From assembly GCA_905221615.1 (NCBI GenBank), contig CAJNDT010004635.1, forward strand, positions 232,321 to 296,320: DNA of 64,000 bases, given 5' to 3'. Source of the DNA: Symbiodinium sp. CCMP2592. Taxonomy: Eukaryota > Sar > Dinophyceae > Suessiales > Symbiodiniaceae. This document shows, piece after piece, positions 1-10,084 of the stretch. Position numbers and translations under genes: made by a program. The notes beneath the pieces were generated by a model. The model was not told the DNA's origin, did no database searches, and saw nothing but the letters and a program-made list of their open reading frames with translations. The stretch's first letter is position 1. Each line of letters opens with the position of its first letter.

Positions 1-110
1 AGGGATTCAGGGTTTAGGGTTCAGGGTTCAGGGTTTTGGGTTCGGGGTTTAGGTTTCAGGGTGTAGGGTTCAGGGTGTTGGGTTTAGGGTCTAGGGTTTC
101 GGCGCTTTTA
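1..110. repeat. Degenerate telomere-type TTTAGGG repeats
   Basis: The stretch is built from variants of GGGTTTA and GGGTTCA (for example GGGTTTAGGGTTCAGGG). TTTAGGG is the telomere repeat reported for several dinoflagellates and plants. The units are too divergent and too few to be a functioning telomere, so this is an interstitial or subtelomeric relic. A second short patch lies at about 540-590. Confidence 0.7.
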
Positions 111-137
111 CTGGGTTTCAGGGTCTTGGTTCTCACG

Positions 138-960
138 TGTCTCTCCAGACACTCAAACTGTCTGTCCAGACATTCTCTATGCAGCTGAGGAGCTCAAAAA
201 CTCTCCTCAAAAAGGGCCGGTGGGCCTCGTTGCTTCCCGGCTCCATCCTCGACACCTTTCTCGCCATCGCCTCGATGAGGCCCATGAACTGCCTCAGCTT
301 TGTCATGGCTGTGTCTCTCCAGACACTAGTTTTTTGAAAGCTACACCTATCTGTGTCTCTCCAGACCTAGACACTGGGAAAGCTACACCTAGGGCTTCAC
401 GGTTCTCGTGTCTATCCAGACACTAAAATAATTAATGCCAAGGGTCTCGAAGTTGATGTCAGGGGAGTATTCCATCCAGATCATCCGCCAGTTCTCTCGC
501 CAGAGTCTGCTGCTCGTGCCGCTGTTCCTCAGCTGCAGGGTTTATATATGGGTTTGGGGGTTTAGCAGGGTTTAGGGGTTTAGGGGTACTTAAAGTTCTG
601 CGAAGTTTCTCTGCCCGGATATTCGGGACATCATCCTTCGTCTTGCCCTTGCCGATGTCGCGGTCACGTCCCTGTCAATCCAGACACTCGATCATCTCAT
701 GTGTCTGTCCAGACACGTGCTGCATGTCTGTCCAGACATTCAAAACAACAAGCAGGAGCCTTCCGGTCGCCCTTGTGGTCGCCTTTCTGGCCGCCCTTGT
801 AGCCGCCCTTCTCCATGGCAGCACGGTTGGGCTTCAGGGCGGGGCTCGATGGATCTCGAGCCGGAATATCACATATTCCAAGTCATATTGTCATGCCAGC
901 ACGTGCTTCCATTCATGTCTGTCCAGACATTCTGCGATGCATTTAGTGTCTTTCCAGACA
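138..960. repeat. Dispersed TGTCT-NTCC-AGACA hairpin motif
   Basis: At least eight separate copies of the 14-mer TGTCTNTCCAGACA start near 138, 160, 312, 409, 702, 727, 915 and 947, with damaged copies near 354 and 675. Each has complementary 5-base arms around a four-base NTCC loop, and all four bases occur at N. They are spread through noncoding DNA downstream of the minus-strand gene at 1411-2544. No supported gene lies in 1-1410. Confidence 0.8.
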
Positions 961-972
961 AGCAAACTTGAA

Positions 973-1316
973 GTGTCTCTCCAGACACTGCAACTTGAAA
1001 GTGTCTCTCCAGACACTGAAACTTGAAAGTGTCTCTCCAGACACTGAAACTTGAAAGTGTCTCTCCAGACACTCAAACTTGAAAGTGTCTCTCCAGACAC
1101 TCAAACTTGAAGTGTCTGTCCAGACACTGAAACTTGAAGTGTCTGTCCAGACATTCAAACTTGATGTGTCTCTCCAGACACTGAAACTTGAAAGTGTCTG
1201 TCCAGACACTGCAACTTGAAAGTGTCTGTCCAGACATTGGAACCTGAAGTGTCTGTCCAGACACTGAAACTTGAAGTGTCTGTCCAGACAATGAAACTCG
1301 AAGTGTCTGTCCAGAC
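973..1316. repeat. Tandem array of 27/28-bp hairpin-bearing units
   Basis: About 13 units start at 973, 1001, 1029, 1057, 1085, 1112, 1139, 1166, 1194, 1222, 1249, 1276 and 1303. Each consists of the hairpin 14-mer plus a spacer close to CTGAAACTTGAAAG. The loop is CTCC in early units and mostly GTCC in later ones. Period switches between 27 and 28 bp, so the open frames that cross it are not genes. It ends about 95 bp beyond the stop of the 1411-2544 gene. Confidence 0.9.
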
Positions 1317-1410
1317 ATCACAGCAATCAAATCAAACCTATGAAAAAGAACCAGTCACTGCCACAGCACTGCACCAAAACCTCTCTTTTCACACCGCAGC
1401 GATCAGCGTC

Positions 1411-2544
1411 CTACAACTTCGCTTTGGCCGCCAGCACCTCCTTCAAGTCCGTGCCAGCCTGGAGCATCTTGATGAGCTTGGTCGCCTGGATCTTGTTCTT
1501 CGCTTCGGAGAACTTGGAGATCTGAAACAGCTGTCGCCCTCCTCTGACACGGACTGCCCAGCGACCTTCCTTGTAAGGCATGAGGATCACATCCTTGAAG
1601 ACTCCGGAGTGGATTCTCGGCGGCATCTTTCTTGCGGCGGCGGGCTTTTTCAAGACTTTCTTTTCTTTCTGCTTTGCCTTCTCCTCCGTCTCGTCTTTGC
1701 ACTTCTTTTTGTCCTGCTTCACCAGCGTTTTGATACTTTTCTTTCTCGAAGGGATAGGCGACACAGCTTCTGCCTCTTCTCTGAGCTTGTCCTTCTTCTT
1801 GTCCTTCTTCGGGGTGAGCGGCACCTCCAAGTCCAGGAGCTCCGCTGTGTCCATGCTGTCGTCCGAGGCCATGTCCGCTGCAGCAGCAAGCTTCTGCAGA
1901 GTCTCCTCATCCGAAGATGTGGCCTTCGCCTTCTTCACCTTCTTCACCTTCTTCACCTTCGTGTCCTCTGAGGATCCCTGTGCTCGCTGTTTTGCTTTCT
2001 CTTTCTTCAAGACCTTCTTGACCTTCTTCAGCTTCTTGTTGCCAGACTTCACGGTGTACTTCTTGTCCTCGTACTCGCCGTACTCGAGGGCACCGTTTTC
2101 TATCATCTGCTTGATCGACGTCAGCTTGTGCACCTGCGAGTTAGTCAAGTTCTTCGAGGCCTCCTGGAACCGCTTCTCATCTCGCAACCTCCTGGCATGG
2201 CTGCAAAGCGTCATGGTCCAGTCGGCGTACTTCCCAGCCAAGTGCGGCCCCACTGCCACAGGGTGCGAGCTCTTCAGTGCCGGGAAGTTCTGGAGGAGCT
2301 TCTGGTACGTGGCCTTGAGATCTGCGTACTTGAAGATCAAGAGCGGCTGGCAGTTCACCAAGGCATCGAGCAGGCTCTCCAGCTGGGCCATGTCTGCACC
2401 ACTGCATGCCTGGGTTCGCCGCAGTGTCTGGTACCCGTGGAAGCTCAGGTGCTCCTGCTCCCTCACGAGCTTCGCCAGCTTGTCGTAGAGGTGCTCCAGG
2501 TCGGTGTCCGGGGTCGCCGGTCTTCTGGCGCCTCCCTTGCCCAT
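1411..2544 (-). CDS. Lys-rich basic protein of unknown function (377 aa, intronless)
   Basis: A single uninterrupted frame of 377 codons starts at an ATG in good context (GCCATGGGC) and ends at 1411. Residues 1-170 look folded and helical, with spaced Leu and Trp. Residues about 170-310 are a long Lys/Glu tract with repeated KKVKKVKK and a KKPAAARK motif of the kind common in symbiodiniacean proteins. The last about 65 residues (around GRWAVRVRGG and following) look folded again and could be a small DNA-binding-like module, which is only a guess. The Lys tract suggests a nuclear or nucleolar location. It has no introns, unlike the genes after 26 kb, so it may be an old retrocopy. Function not recognised; that it is a real gene is likely because composition and frame hold for 1.1 kb. 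Confidence 0.8.
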   Translation of the reverse strand: MGKGGARRPATPDTDLEHLYDKLAKLVREQEHLSFHGYQTLRRTQACSGADMAQLESLLDALVNCQPLLIFKYADLKATYQKLLQNFPALKSSHPVAVGPHLAGKYADWTMTLCSHARRLRDEKRFQEASKNLTNSQVHKLTSIKQMIENGALEYGEYEDKKYTVKSGNKKLKKVKKVLKKEKAKQRAQGSSEDTKVKKVKKVKKAKATSSDEETLQKLAAAADMASDDSMDTAELLDLEVPLTPKKDKKKDKLREEAEAVSPIPSRKKSIKTLVKQDKKKCKDETEEKAKQKEKKVLKKPAAARKMPPRIHSGVFKDVILMPYKEGRWAVRVRGGRQLFQISKFSEAKNKIQATKLIKMLQAGTDLKEVLAAKAKL

Positions 2545-2834
2545 GGCTCAGAAGTCCTATAGGTTCTAAAGTGTAGAGGGCGCCTCTACTCTACTTTTCT
2601 CGAAGCTTCAAAAACTTGCAGGGTCCATTTACATGCTTTCATTGCTGTGCAACTCGTGTCTGTCCAGACATTCTTTCTGTCGTCAACATACTGATCCTTT
2701 CCAGACACGAAAGCCACACAGCTGCACGACACGTGCAAATAATGTTTTTACATTTGAGCTTCTATCACCATGCATCGATGCTCTCTTGGCACCCGATTGC
2801 TTCTAGACAACAAAACTTTCAAAGCTCTGCACCC

Positions 2835-3125
2835 TCACTGGCTGTTCTCTGGCTCTTGGCTGTTCTCCGGCTCTTCGTTCTGGTCCAGCACATCCAGGCC
2901 TCCCATCACCTCGGTTTCAGCCTCCACGTCGGTCTCCATCTCGTCCGGGTTCTGGATCGGCGGTGCCAGCTGCGACAGCACGGCGGCCAAGTCCGTTGCG
3001 AACTGCACGAAAGTTCGCAGATTCGCGATCTGCAAAGCTCGAGCCCTGGCCTTCTTTCTCTCGGCAGCAGGGGGCGTCTCGAGCTCCTGTGCTCCTCGCT
3101 TCTTGTTCCTCGGAGGAGTCTCCAT
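2835..3125 (-). CDS. Small acidic-tailed hypothetical protein (96 aa)
   Basis: This 96-codon frame begins at an ATG in good context (GCCATGGAG) and lies about 290 bp upstream of the Lys-rich gene on the same strand. The N-terminus is basic (NKKRG and ERKKARARA), the middle is helical (about residues 33-55), and the C-terminus is acidic with a duplicated EEPENSQ/QEPENSQ ending. The short gap between the two genes (2545-2834) holds one intact hairpin 14-mer at 2657-2670 and a half copy near 2698. Not recognised. Support is compositional only, so a non-coding explanation is possible. Confidence 0.5.
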   Translation of the reverse strand: METPPRNKKRGAQELETPPAAERKKARARALQIANLRTFVQFATDLAAVLSQLAPPIQNPDEMETDVEAETEVMGGLDVLDQNEEPENSQEPENSQ

Positions 3126-3223
3126 GGCGAGCTTTCGTGCCGAGGTGCTAGAGCTTGAGCCTATACTAATACATATATTTCACACATGTAGCTCACATCT
3201 TCTCCAAACACTGCATCCTGATT

Positions 3224-3475
3224 CTGCCTTTCCAGGCACCGAATCTATAGATTTCTTGTCTTTCCAGACAGAACAATAACACCCTGCCTTTCCAGGCGAA
3301 TCTATAGATTTCTTGTCTCTCCAGACAGAACAATAACATCCTGCCTTTCCAGGCACCGAATCTATAGATTTCTTGTCTCTCCAGACAGAACAATAACATC
3401 CTGCCTTTCCAGGCACCGAATCTATAGATTTCTTGTCTCTCCAGACAGAACAATAACATCCTGCCTTTCCAGGCT
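3224..3475. repeat. Tandem array of about 60-bp units with two hairpin versions
   Basis: Four units of 57-60 bp each contain ATCTATAGATTTCTTG, a TGTCT-YTCC-AGACA hairpin and a TGCCT-TTCC-AGGCA hairpin. The last three units are almost identical. The second hairpin has the same NTCC loop as the first, but one arm pair is changed from T-A to C-G, keeping the stem intact. The array lies just upstream of the 2835-3125 gene. Confidence 0.9.
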
Positions 3476-3481
3476 CTTATA

Positions 3482-3489
3482 AACCTGCC

Positions 3490-3537
<48 letters not shown>
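3482..3537. repeat. AT microsatellite
   Basis: Nearly pure (AT/TA) dinucleotides interrupted by single C bases (ATACATAT). It directly follows the 60-bp array. Confidence 0.9.
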
Positions 3538-3538
<1 letters not shown>

Positions 3539-3540
3539 GA

Positions 3541-3760
3541 GGACATTTTTGGTCGCCTGTAAAATCAATAGAAATTTTCTTGGCTAGCATAAAAATCAAT
3601 AGAAAAATCAAGCGTGGAACCAATAGAAAAATCAATCGCGGAAGTGGGTTAAAATCAATAGATCCTCATTTTCCCGATATTGATTTTCAGCTCGAAAAGT
3701 CTGTTTTCAATAGAAGATTGAAAAGACTTAAAAATCAATAGATCGATTGATTTGAACCTA
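3541..3760. repeat. Irregular AAAATCAATAGA repeats
   Basis: The word AATCAATAGA or a close variant recurs about six times (near 3565, 3593, 3608-3640, 3651 and 3735) with irregular spacing. There is no open frame of note. It could be a decayed tandem repeat. Confidence 0.6.
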
Positions 3761-3780
3761 TATCGGAGCATATGGGTACA

Positions 3781-3872
3781 CCTACTGCTACTCCTACTCC
3801 TACTGTTATTGCTACTGCTACTCCTCCTCCTAGCTGGTGCTGCTGCTACGACGACGACTACCACTGAAAGTA
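3781..3872. repeat. CTA/CTC/CTG trinucleotide tract
   Basis: An imperfect tract of CTACTC, CTGCTA and GCTGCTG units runs into ACGACGACTAC. The open frames it creates are simple-repeat artefacts. Confidence 0.8.
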
Positions 3873-6069
3873 CCACCTCGCGATGCAGCACTGGCAGAAG
3901 AAGTATAGTGGAAATCATGTAGCACCGTGGACTATCCGAGCCGCGGCATCTTCAAACAACGCCAGAAATGGCTACTGACGTCTGGAGCTGCGCTGACACT
4001 GAGCCGGCACTGCAAGATCATAGATTGGAAGTGCCGTGCAATCCACAGGCGCTTCGCTGAATATGAACAGAGGATGACTTGTCTGTGTTCTGGTGGCTTC
4101 AACTACACGATAAACTTGACGAAATTCTCGACACGCGGCACACCTGAGGGTAGTAATCGAGCCGGCTTCATGCTCTAAGCTGGGCGAGTTTTCTTGAGTC
4201 TACACTGTGGGCTTCGCAATAACTGCCTCAAGCTGCTACGACCCTGGAGAAAACCATTCGAAGGTACAGTATACACGCTCTGCCGCGTTTTGTGTTCGAC
4301 TGCTGCGCAAGGTTTCCAAGCTAAAGCCTGGAACAAGAAAGTACAGACATGTAGCTGCATTATTCACGCTCTACACAATGCCAATTCCCCTTGGCCGTGC
4401 GGCTTTGAATCGCCCACGACTCCCATGACACAGTCTCCTGTCTTTGCGGTAGGCCTGTGTCCACGTGTATCCTCTGCATTGGGGGTACAGGCAACGCAGG
4501 CCTCTAGAGCTGCCCTTTTGGGCTCGCCAGCCGAAGGTTGCAGATGGTGACGATCACTTCTGCACTCGCAGTGCTTGCCAGTCTTGCCTGCGACGGTCTG
4601 CACGTGGAGATCCGTCCTTTTTCTAACGGGTAATTTTTTCCTTCCTACCTAGCAAGGACAAAGCCCGCATTGCAGGGTAAGTCTGTTTCTAATGGGTAAT
4701 GGAATCAGGGGCTTGGCTTATGTGGCTCGATTTTCGTTTGTGCTTTCCGGGCTGTGGCAGTTGGTGTTTCCGCTCTGAGATCGTCTGGCCTTTGGTAGTT
4801 CGAAGGCATCTTTAAAGCTTCAGCGCTGGCTTAAGAACACGCGTTGACATCAGGATGATGCGAGCGAGAGCTAACTAGGAGACGTCGTGCTGGCTGCTGA
4901 GACTTCGGGTGCTCGGAGCCTCTGGACTCTAGAGGGCCGCCATAAAAGTTCACGGAAAGACCAAGGCCTCGAATGCACTCAACTGCTAGTATCGCCTGCG
5001 CACCGACGCTGCAACGTGACAAGGTTTCCTAAACGCTTCACGCATCTTCACACAACATGTTTCCTGCTGCTCTGAAAATCCCTGCGAGAGACTGCACAAT
5101 TGTGTCCGTCTGGTGTCCAGCGTCTCTGTCAACTCGGTACGGCGTTTGCGCATAGACACGGCTTTGCACATGGGTTCCTTTGCATAGCACTCCAGCCAAC
5201 AAGCCTTGACAAGCACCTACATGCAAGCGGCAGGTATCGCGACACTTCTTGAGTTGTATGAACTGCAGTCATCAAGTTGCATTGTAGGCAGTGGAGATGT
5301 TGTACGAACAGGCTCGATAAACCCTGCGAGTGTCAACCGTCGATTTCGTTCTCCTACATGATGCGCTTTTCTCAAAGCAACCCTTCAGGAAGATGCCCAG
5401 TCAACTACGTAAGATCACACCTCTTCAAACCTTCCACAAGGCCCGTTGACAATGATAAGGTGTCCGGGCGCACCGGTGGTGGACTCCAAGTGTACCAGCC
5501 GCCTGTCCAATCAGCCAGCCGAGGCAACATAAGTATCCGCAAGGTAGCATGTAACAGCATGTCCTAGGGTTCCGGATATAATGAGTTGACTTACCGATTA
5601 ACTTTTGTCTACATTTTTTCATACCTTAGTTCCTGCGATTGGCCCGTCAGAAGCTGATCCACACGGGACTTTTCTTACAGTACATGCTTGTAGGGTTCGC
5701 TCGGGTTTTTTTGCATGTCCACCTAGAAGGTCGGAACCGAGCAGAACACTCCACTGAAGAAGGATAAGCTGTGATGACATTGACAAGCTGTCGATGAACG
5801 GCGGGGGTTCAGCGCAAGGTCAAGTTGACGTCACCACTCGAAGCGGCATCAATAGAGCCTTCTTGGGCTTGATAGTGGGCCTGGTTTGAGGAGATTGACA
5901 GCTGATACTGGAACTGCTGAAGTTCGGGAAGGCACTATCAACGAGACTGGAACTCCAGATGTGGATGTGCGACCATGTGTTCCAAGACTTCGGATGCGGC
6001 TAGCTTGTCAGACGAGTTCCTGATACTGTTGCTGGTGTTGTGGCTGATGTAGTGCATGGCAGTTGCATG
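3873..6069. other. About 2.2 kb without a supported gene
   Basis: I see no convincing coding frame. Open frames are 60-120 codons with no domain and no consistent composition. Two near-identical short words, TCTAACGGGTAAT (about 4622) and TCTAATGGGTAAT (about 4687), form a weak direct repeat. Confidence 0.6.
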
Positions 6070-6155
6070 CTGTTGCTGCCGTTGTTGGTGAAGTGGTTAA
6101 TCTTGCTGTTGCTCTTGCTGCTGTCGTTGCTTGTCCCTGCTACTGCTGCTTCTGG

Positions 6156-6203
<48 letters not shown>

Positions 6204-6530
6204 TGCTGCTGCTGTTGCTGCCGCTGACGCTTCGTAACATGCTGCTGCTGGTGATAATATTGCTGCTGTTGCTGCTGCTGTTGTTGCTGTTGCTGTTGTC
6301 GTCGTCGCTGCTGTTGCCCTTGTTGCTGGTGATGTTGCCGTTGTTGCTGGTGGTGTTGTTGTGGTATTTTGGTGGTGGTGGTGGTGGTGGTGGTGGTGGT
6401 GGTGGTGGTGGTGGTGGTGGTGGTGGTGGTGGTGGTGGTGGTGGTGGTGGTGGTGGTGGTGGTGCTCCTGGTGTTGGCGGCGGTGCTGGCGGCGGCGGTC
6501 GCCGTTGCTGCTGCAGCTTGGTCGATTGGT
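6070..6530. repeat. CTG/TTG tract followed by about 31 copies of GGT
   Basis: Bases 6100-6360 are an imperfect (CTG)n/(TTG)n tract. Bases 6371-6464 are an almost pure (GGT)n run of about 31 units, followed by GC-rich GGC/GCT units to about 6520. Every frame is open because of the triplet repeat, giving poly-Leu, poly-Gly, poly-Trp or poly-Val; these are not evidence of a protein. Confidence 0.95.
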
Positions 6531-6539
6531 CGAGTTGAA

Positions 6540-8663
6540 GAGGTGCTCTTAAGTCTGCATGTGCGACTGGGCAGGTGGGGCTGGTGCTACGGTCCTGCGG
6601 CTGCTTGTAGTCGCCTAATCATCGCCCGCTTCCCTTATGTCAGGCTTCTGCCGCCTGATCCCACCAGAGCTGCAGCGTCGCACCGGGCGCTAGGCCCCAC
6701 GGGATGCTGATGACGATGATTTTCTCATCCTGTCACTTCAGGCCAACACTTCCCTCCAGGCACTCACTCCTTTATGTGTGCTCGCGATACAGGTATTTCG
6801 ATTGCAAAGTAACTCAAGCACTCAAGCACGGCAAACAATCACAAGTACACGTCGAAGCTAGGTGCAGCCAGGAGTTGTTAGGTCCTGTGTAATTCGTGGT
6901 CATTATGTAGATGACTCTGTAGGGGTCTCCTACAGGACTACAGTAGCTGGATCTCTCTCCCATGTGCTGGTTGCTCCTGCCTTCGAACCTTGCACACAAC
7001 CCGCACCCATCGCACCCTACACTTTCAACATCTTTCAACCGCAAAAGCACTGAAGCCGGATGCTTGAAACCTAAAAACCTGAAGCTCTGGACTTGATTCT
7101 GCAGCTTTGTAAACATTAAAAGAAAGAAACCTTTGCTTTTCAAAACAAACTATGCCCTTGTGGATCCATTCCGCCATGCCCCCAGCGATTGCTCAGGTCC
7201 ATGCTGGTGTTTTCACCTGAAGCAAGTCCTCCGGTCCTCCCAGCACAGAAGAGCATCAGATAGGGTTCCCGTAAAGGGGCCTATAGAGGCTAGTATAAGG
7301 GATTTATGAGGGTAGTATAATAAATATAGGGGCTGCTAGCAGGGATCTATGAGAGCACTAGAATTTGGGGCCGTAATAGGGTCTTTCTTAGGAAGTGCGG
7401 ACTTCAAGGCGAGGTTATGGTTTTCGGCCGAAGGCCGGCTTTGGCTCGCTATGCTTCTCGAATTGTGCGTGCCAAGCTGATTTTCCCAGCATCTTTCCAG
7501 CTTCATGGGATGATCAAAGGGAGTGCGGGGGCCGGATTAGAGAGTTTCGGGTCCAGGGTTTAAGGTGGAAGGACCTGGACAACGGCCGTCAAAGAAAGCC
7601 TGATTGTTGAATCGTTGACTGTAGCTAGACCGTCGTAAGACTTGTATAACCGGCATCTGCAAACATTCTTTGTTTCTAAGCTAGACCACCCACGATGTCA
7701 GTGCCTGCAGAGTTCTCTTGCTCTGTGGAAAATGAAACTCCTGAACACTAAGCGAGACTCTTGAGCAACCGTGATACCCGGAGACGCAAAGCCATATATC
7801 CGACACCTTACAGGCCTTACAGGTGCGTATGTAGGGAGCTGGTTTTCCTAAGCCAGTAACAACTTCTGGCATCCTCTGGGCCATCCTTCCTTTTCCCGCA
7901 GCCTTTTCTCCAAGTGCCCTAGAACCTCCAAGAAGTAAAAGGAACCTGAAACGGCGCAGGTCACGCCAAAGAACAAGCAGATCATCACCATCTACATCGG
8001 CACAAAAGACCGCTGAAACCATCCCCAAATTCGGAGCACCCAAAGCTTCTAAGGCCCTGACCCAGCGAAGCAGGGATCGGAACATGGAGCAACTCTAAGC
8101 CTCGTCGCGACAAGGCTTCGGAGGCTTTCAGGAGGAAAGGGGATTCGAAATTCGGATTCCGGCCGCCTGTTTGAGAACAGAAGCCCCTAGCTGTTGGTCA
8201 CAGAGGATAGTCTGTTCCTACGTGTCAGGCATAAACTCTCAATGGCTTCTCATTGCTTGATCCCCTTGAAGAGCCCGAGCTCAGGATGGTATGTTGCCAA
8301 CTCCAAAAATGCGGAGAGACGGCAGCATCCGACGGCGCGGGAAGTCGTCTGGTTAGGATGGGAGCTGCCCGGTGGCCGAAGGTGTTGCTAGTCCACCAAG
8401 CCATCTTGGCCGTGAGAATGCAACGACCGCACTTACCCCTACAGCAAGCCCAGGAAACTGGGAGTCAACTGCCTCGCTTGCGGCTGCGCACAATTCATTT
8501 AATTAAGCCCTAAACCCCTGACCCAAAATCCTGCACCCCACAAATCTAAGAAACTTGGGATGTCCACCTCTACACACTAAGAAGCTCTGGAAGAGTCTCG
8601 TTGGAGGGCTCATGACAGCCCTGAAGAGCTGATCATGCTAGAAAGAACATGAGGGCTCATATG
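6540..8663. other. About 2.1 kb without a supported gene
   Basis: The best frame is 7681-8085 on the minus strand (134 codons from an ATG, moderately hydrophobic, no motif). I do not consider it supported. The stretch 7276-7400 contains GGGGCCTATAG-type words and a TTTGGGGCC, which also occur in the foldback elements further right and may be a decayed copy. A telomere-like AAGCCCTAAACCCC lies near 8506. Confidence 0.5.
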
Positions 8664-8771
8664 CATGTACATATGTATATATATATATACATACATATAC
8701 GTGCGTACATGTATGTGTGTATGTATAAACATATGCACATGTGCATATCAATAAGAACATATACATATGTG

Positions 8772-8804
<33 letters not shown>

Positions 8805-8808
8805 ATGC
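8664..8808. repeat. TATG/TATA microsatellite
   Basis: Mixed (TA)n, (CATATG)n and (TG)n units: ATATATATATAC, then CATACATATACGTGCG, then ATATATATATGTGTGTGTGTG. The open frames here are products of the repeat. Confidence 0.9.
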
Positions 8809-9999
8809 CCGGTGAAGGACCACTCAACTCCAATAAGCAATGGCAGAAACATGCGAAAGGACTCGGCCCCATGCCATCATCACCACCCTCTGCAAGTGGT
8901 GCAGAAGCGGTCGTATTGTCAAAGGCTTCCGCAGCAAAGGACAGCGTACAGTCCTGGCTGTACATCCCGTTTCAGTCTTCGCGCACAGGATGCTCCGGAC
9001 CTGCTTTCATATAGTTGGGTTTTGTATCATCCGCGGCCCAACCGTTAGCATCCGGACGCAGGATGCTTCCTGCATTGATGAGATGATGAAGTACTGAGCA
9101 GACTATTCAAACTTCGAGCGAGTTGTCCTGAGTACTAGAAGTTCTGCAGGGACTCTGGCAAGGATTTTAAGGTGTTCGCAAAGCATGAGAGCGCTGTCCT
9201 AAACCTGTTGTCCCTTCAGGGGACCAGGAGTCACCTAGGCATGAAGTTCGGAGAAGTTCCCGTCAGCAATTGGCCCGCGATGCTTTCGCAAGAAGCTGCT
9301 TGATACCAGCAACGTCACCAGCTTCGTCAGCCAACGCAATCGACGCCTCACATACCCCGCACCGTGAATAGACCACCATCAACGACTCCATTACCCTGCT
9401 CTCGCGGCTGCCATCCTGATTCCTTGATATATAGCATTCTGAATGCCGCCATCATCACTGCCACCAGAACCCTCATCATCATAATCCTGCTTCCATCACC
9501 AGCATCTTCTTCATCATCAGCAACATCGTCATGAGTGCGCTCGTCGGAATTGCATTAATGTCCCTGCACGGAGCAAGGCCGATGTCAACTGCATCCAGCA
9601 TGTCTCACGGCATCGGGAGATCCTTGAGTGCAAGCCGCATGAAAAGCCCGAAGCACTGCTTGGGTTACGGGCGGCCTGGAGCTTGCCCCTTGCTGTGGCT
9701 GGCTGCTGAGCCTGGGGCTCTTCTGCAGTTCGGAAGGGTTGGAGGTTACCAACTCAACGCTTTCGGCCTTGCTAGTGGTAATTGGGGCAAATCGTTCAAT
9801 CTTCCTGATTGGGTACATTTTGTCACGGGGGAATACAACACTTGGAGCCTTGCAAACAAAAGCCATCTCGTCCGTGCGCCTATGGCTTACCGCGCATTCC
9901 GCCCAACTTGCAAACCAGAATGCAGTACTCGGCATGATCACCTGATAATAAGAAGCAAAAAACTACAGCTACTCAGCTAATGGGGATGGGCCCAACATA
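8809..9999. other. About 1.2 kb without a supported gene
   Basis: Several overlapping frames of 70-150 codons exist on both strands around 9530-9980, but none shows a motif or consistent coding composition. A run of CATCATCA-type words lies at about 9460-9530. Confidence 0.5.
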
Positions 10000-10084
10000 G
10001 GAGCCTTAATAATTAGAATAGGGTTTTGGGATACTTACAATAATAAGGAACCTCCAAAATTGTATTGGTAATTATTTAGGCCCC
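10000..10084. mobile_element. MITE-like foldback element, family TTAATAATTA, copy 1
   Basis: The element starts GGAGCCTTAATAATTA and ends TAATTATTTAGGCCCC; the reverse complement of the end is GGGGCCTAAATAATTA, so the terminal inverted repeats match at 14 of 16 bases. It is about 85 bp long. The flanks are CATA on the left and TATA on the right, a 4-bp target duplication with one mismatch. A second copy lies at 17487. No coding capacity. Confidence 0.65.

Noticed and set aside
973-1316. CRISPR array
   Set aside because: The spacers between hairpins are themselves nearly identical and only about 13 bp, and the rest of the window is clearly eukaryotic.
891-1330. Minus-strand frames with repeated WRDTFKFQCLERH-like units
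   Set aside because: They are translations of the 27/28-bp hairpin array. The unit length changes between 27 and 28, so no frame is kept by selection.
1216-2488. Plus-strand frames of 250-300 codons overlapping the Lys-rich gene
   Set aside because: They are antisense shadows of a gene rich in AAG/GAG codons, giving Phe/Leu/Ser runs with no sensible composition.
3193-3546. Minus-strand frame with repeated AWKGRMLLFCLERQEIYRFG units
   Set aside because: It is produced by the 60-bp array and continues into an AT microsatellite.
6131-6710. Long open frames giving poly-Leu, poly-Gly, poly-Trp or poly-Val
   Set aside because: They exist only because CTG and GGT triplet repeats lack stops in every frame; all three frames are open at once.
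7681-8085. 134-codon minus-strand frame with a hydrophobic stretch
   Set aside because: No motif, no homologous copy and no supporting gene context; within the length expected by chance.
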